A stretch of 64,000 nt of DNA from Scortum barcoo (Eukaryota > Chordata > Actinopteri > Centrarchiformes > Terapontidae), in contig CM041550.1 of NCBI GenBank assembly GCA_023238725.1, positions 9,812,440 to 9,876,439 of the forward strand. The letters run 5' to 3'. Shown in pieces: positions 61,327 through 64,000 of this stretch; position 1 is the first letter of the stretch; every line of letters begins with the position of its first letter. The position numbers and the translations under genes are program-made. The notes below the pieces were generated by a model. It did not search any database and was not told the origin of the DNA. It saw only the letters and a list, made by a program, of their open reading frames with translations.

Positions 61327-64000
61327 TAATCCTGGCCAGTAAAGCTAATTCTGATTATATATTATATTATTTATTCTTCTTTTATTATGATTATTAGGAT
61401 AAATATTCATTGCAATAAGTGTAACCAGTTACTGCGTTTTGAGGGTATTAATGCAGTACTAACACTGATTCATAGCAGGTGGGTGATGCACATGCTTACT
61501 TTCACACAGGGAAAATGGGGCCTGTGGCATTTTGCCATCTCATTATTGCCCTCCCATGTACAATTCACACCACGGGACAAACCCGCTCACACACTTAATC
61601 ACAACTAAACAAACATTTGCAAACATGCGTGCGCAGAAAGCAGGCCTGTCAAAGCAGGTTCTTGCGGACACATGTCACACATGCATATGCCGGGACAAGT
61701 ACGAACATGCATCCACACACAATCCCAGACCCGCATCACAGACAGAGAGAAGTTGGTTTGGCGGCGAACTACAGGTTTAACTCAGACTTTCTGGCATCAC
61801 AAAGTTGGCACTCTTTCAACCATGGAAAACTACAGTGACTGGCTGACCTACTCCGGAGCGGGTTCAGTGAGTAGGATTGTGTCGATGCTTTGCCTGGAAA
61901 AACGAGTCATCACCCCAACACGATCCCGACGTAAATAAACTAAGTACTGAATATACACTAAAGTGACAGTTGAGCGCTGGGTGATATCAAAGTCACTTAG
62001 CGCGGTGACTCAGACAGCACAGGTGCCTCCTCTGCAATTCAACAGCAGGTTGGTAGGTGACCTCATAGTTGAATGAATTAGGGAATTAATATATTGCAAC
62101 TGTCAGTAATATTTTAACCCTTCTTACATCATTATAACTCAACAAATAAGACTCAGATGATGACGCCTGTAAATAAAGTCTGCCCACTTTAGCTTTTTTA
62201 TTTAAAAAAATCTGCACTCTGTAATTACCTAACAGTTAATTATACACTGTCAGGTAGAATTTGAAGGTTAATCGTGCTGTATTTTTGTCAAGCTGTCATA
62301 TTTGTTTCCTTAAGCTTCGGCTGCAGAAATACGAATTCAATTACTTAACATAGTCCTCCCTTACATGTGTCTGCTCACCTTCAGACACAAAAGCACAAAT
62401 GTCTTTAAAAACTTTATATTTGCGCAATCTTGACTGCATCTTATTCTATTGCAGTTGTGTGATTACACTTAATGTGTTTCATCCTGCCGAATATCGCTTT
62501 CAGCTCAGACGTCGACGTAATTTCCCCACAGGGATGGACACTTTTATCTCGTCTCGAATTAAACACGATGATCTTGGATCTTTTGATGCTGCATGTGACT
62601 ATAATTACAAACTACACGCCGCGAACACTGCCACAACTGAATAGGTTAACTCGGGTTAACAAACGCAGCTGATAACCATCTTTTAGACGCCGGTTCCCCT
62701 CGCTCGCTGATGCTCATTGGATCCAGGTGGCGGAAAGACGGCCCGACTGCGAGGAACTTGGTTTGTGATAGAGATCCCTGGTGTAAAGAGATTCATGCAA
62801 ACACATGACAGTGCTTATTTCATCTCCCTTGTTCCTCCGTTATGAAGTTAAAAAGCAGGAAAAAATGTCGCTCAGAGGGCCAGAGCCCGCCACACTAATA
62901 GAGCAAAGCCGGTGGATTACAGAGATCAGAGAAATATGGCTGCAAAGTAGAGCCTAACAGCATATGTGCAGATCTGAGATAGCTATTAGATATAGTCTCC
63001 CTGCCTGGTTCTTCCCTTTGGTGTGCTCTTTCTTAGCCAACAGCCAAGGAGGGGAGGAGGGGGGGGACTTTCCAAAATCTTATTGTAACTGCCATCAATT
63101 TCGTACACATACTTCGACGTGTGTGCCAAAATGGATCATGGAGGATGGGCAACCACGTCTGCACCGTTTCTGTTAAATACACCATCACGAAAATACATAA
63201 AAGTTCTAAAGCAATCTACATAACTATTGCTTAAAAGAAACTACCCCACAGAGACAAATTGCAGTATCTGAGAACACACACAAGACTGATTGCAGACAAG
63301 GCCAAACCGCAGAAAATAAGACTTAATACATAAAACAAATTTCAACTTAATCAGTCGCCACCAAAATGTCAAAATGTTAGGCCAAAGCAAATGTGGTAAA
63401 CCGCATGAGGCTGCGTGCGACTAAAACTGAAACAAACTTCACCTTGAGATGATTTTTACCATCAAAATATCGCTTTCACCTTCAATAAACAAACAAAAAA
63501 AAGCTGTATTTTCCAGCAACAATTTCACAGGTGGAGCCACGAGAGTGCGACAGGAAGTGTGAGCGCCCACAAGGGTTGCGGCCTCTTTTATTACCAATCT
63601 TGGGAGGAAAAAAAAAAAAAAATCAATACTTAAATGTTTACAGTCCACAACCACACTACACTGAAAAGGGAGCACTTGTTTGTATTTCTTTTTTTTTTTT
63701 TTTTTTTTTTTTTTTTGTGATAATGACTACAACACATCTTTGCTGCATGTAGGTGTATTTGTATCTGACTGTGCTTTCAGTTTCAGACCAAGGGCTAATT
63801 TGAAGCCGGAGCTCTGTCGCCTGCCCCTGTCCCCTCGTTCGGTTTATTCACTCCAGGCAGACGTACAGCTAGCTGCCACTCAGGTCATCACCTTTCCCCG
63901 TCACCTCCTCACCAGCCAACCGTGGGTCAGCACTAATGAGTGACAGGTCAGTCAAATAGGAAGCCAGGTCAGCCCAAGGTCCTGGTGACCTCCCACTAAC
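61327..64000. other. Intronic single-copy DNA, no gene seen
   Basis: Unique sequence to the right edge. It holds an A-run at 63608-63622 and a ~28-bp T-run at 63689-63716. No erbb4 exon 1 (signal peptide) was recognised on the minus strand. Confidence 0.5.

Larger units (their letters stand above)
3414..64000 (-). other. erbb4: 3' part of erbb4 intron 1 (at least 60.6 kb in the window)
   Basis: Everything to the right of exon 2 up to the window edge lacks a recognisable erbb4 exon 1 (signal peptide), so it is read as intron 1. Known: ERBB4 intron 1 is extremely long in vertebrates, hundreds of kilobases in mammals, so more than 60 kb in a fish is plausible. Inference: unidentified noncoding RNA genes or nested genes could lie within it. 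None with convincing coding sequence was found on either strand. Confidence 0.8.

Noticed and set aside
1..64000. tRNA, rRNA or microRNA genes
   Set aside because: No intact A/B-box pair or cloverleaf-like segment was found apart from SINE remnants. No long stable hairpin of miRNA type was evident by eye. A covariance-model search would be decisive.

Overview
The window is non-coding-rich genomic DNA from a teleost fish, probably a percomorph-type genome. It has long (CA)n, (GA)n and (TA)n tracts, teleost-style tRNA-derived SINEs, Rex1/L2-like LINE 3' ends, Tc1, piggyBac and hAT-like relics, and no prokaryotic gene organisation. The only protein-coding exon I can support is a 152-bp minus-strand exon at 3262-3413. 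It encodes the start of the mature receptor tyrosine kinase ErbB4 (exon 2 of erbb4). Its length, its phase and the spacing of its two cysteines match vertebrate ErbB4.

Layout: bases 1-3261 are the 5' part of erbb4 intron 2 and contain a decayed LINE reverse transcriptase. Bases 3414-64000 are the 3' part of erbb4 intron 1, at least 60.6 kb long; exon 1 lies beyond the right edge. The intron has alternating parts: (a) long single-copy stretches, some rich in homeodomain-, SOX- or TCF-like motifs and plausible as conserved noncoding regulatory elements (best at 18630-19220); (b) short CpG-dense islands (23885-24130, 25640-26260, 57213-57290); (c) microsatellite clusters (notably 42498-43202); (d) transposon relics.

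Identified transposon relics: a 710-bp piggyBac-type MITE with intact TTAA target-site copies (44961-45670); a 535-bp inverted-repeat MITE (15475-16009); a Tc1 transposase fossil with its catalytic Glu changed to Gln (40302-40430); LINE RT fossils (1296-1720, 35640-35925); LINE 3' ends (36633-36825 on the minus strand, 60753-61326 on the plus strand, and a weak one near 55010); tRNA-type SINE bodies (46984-47130 minus, 55743-56036 plus); and several hAT-like fragments.

A stretch at 11640-12725 carries three diverged ~35-bp repeats followed by a ~230-bp near-perfect duplication. It matches no family I recognise and is the least explained structure here. I found no operon, CRISPR array, rRNA, tRNA or complete gene. 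Almost all reading frames of 60 aa or more are chance frames in intronic DNA. No novel protein-level system is visible, and I do not claim one.
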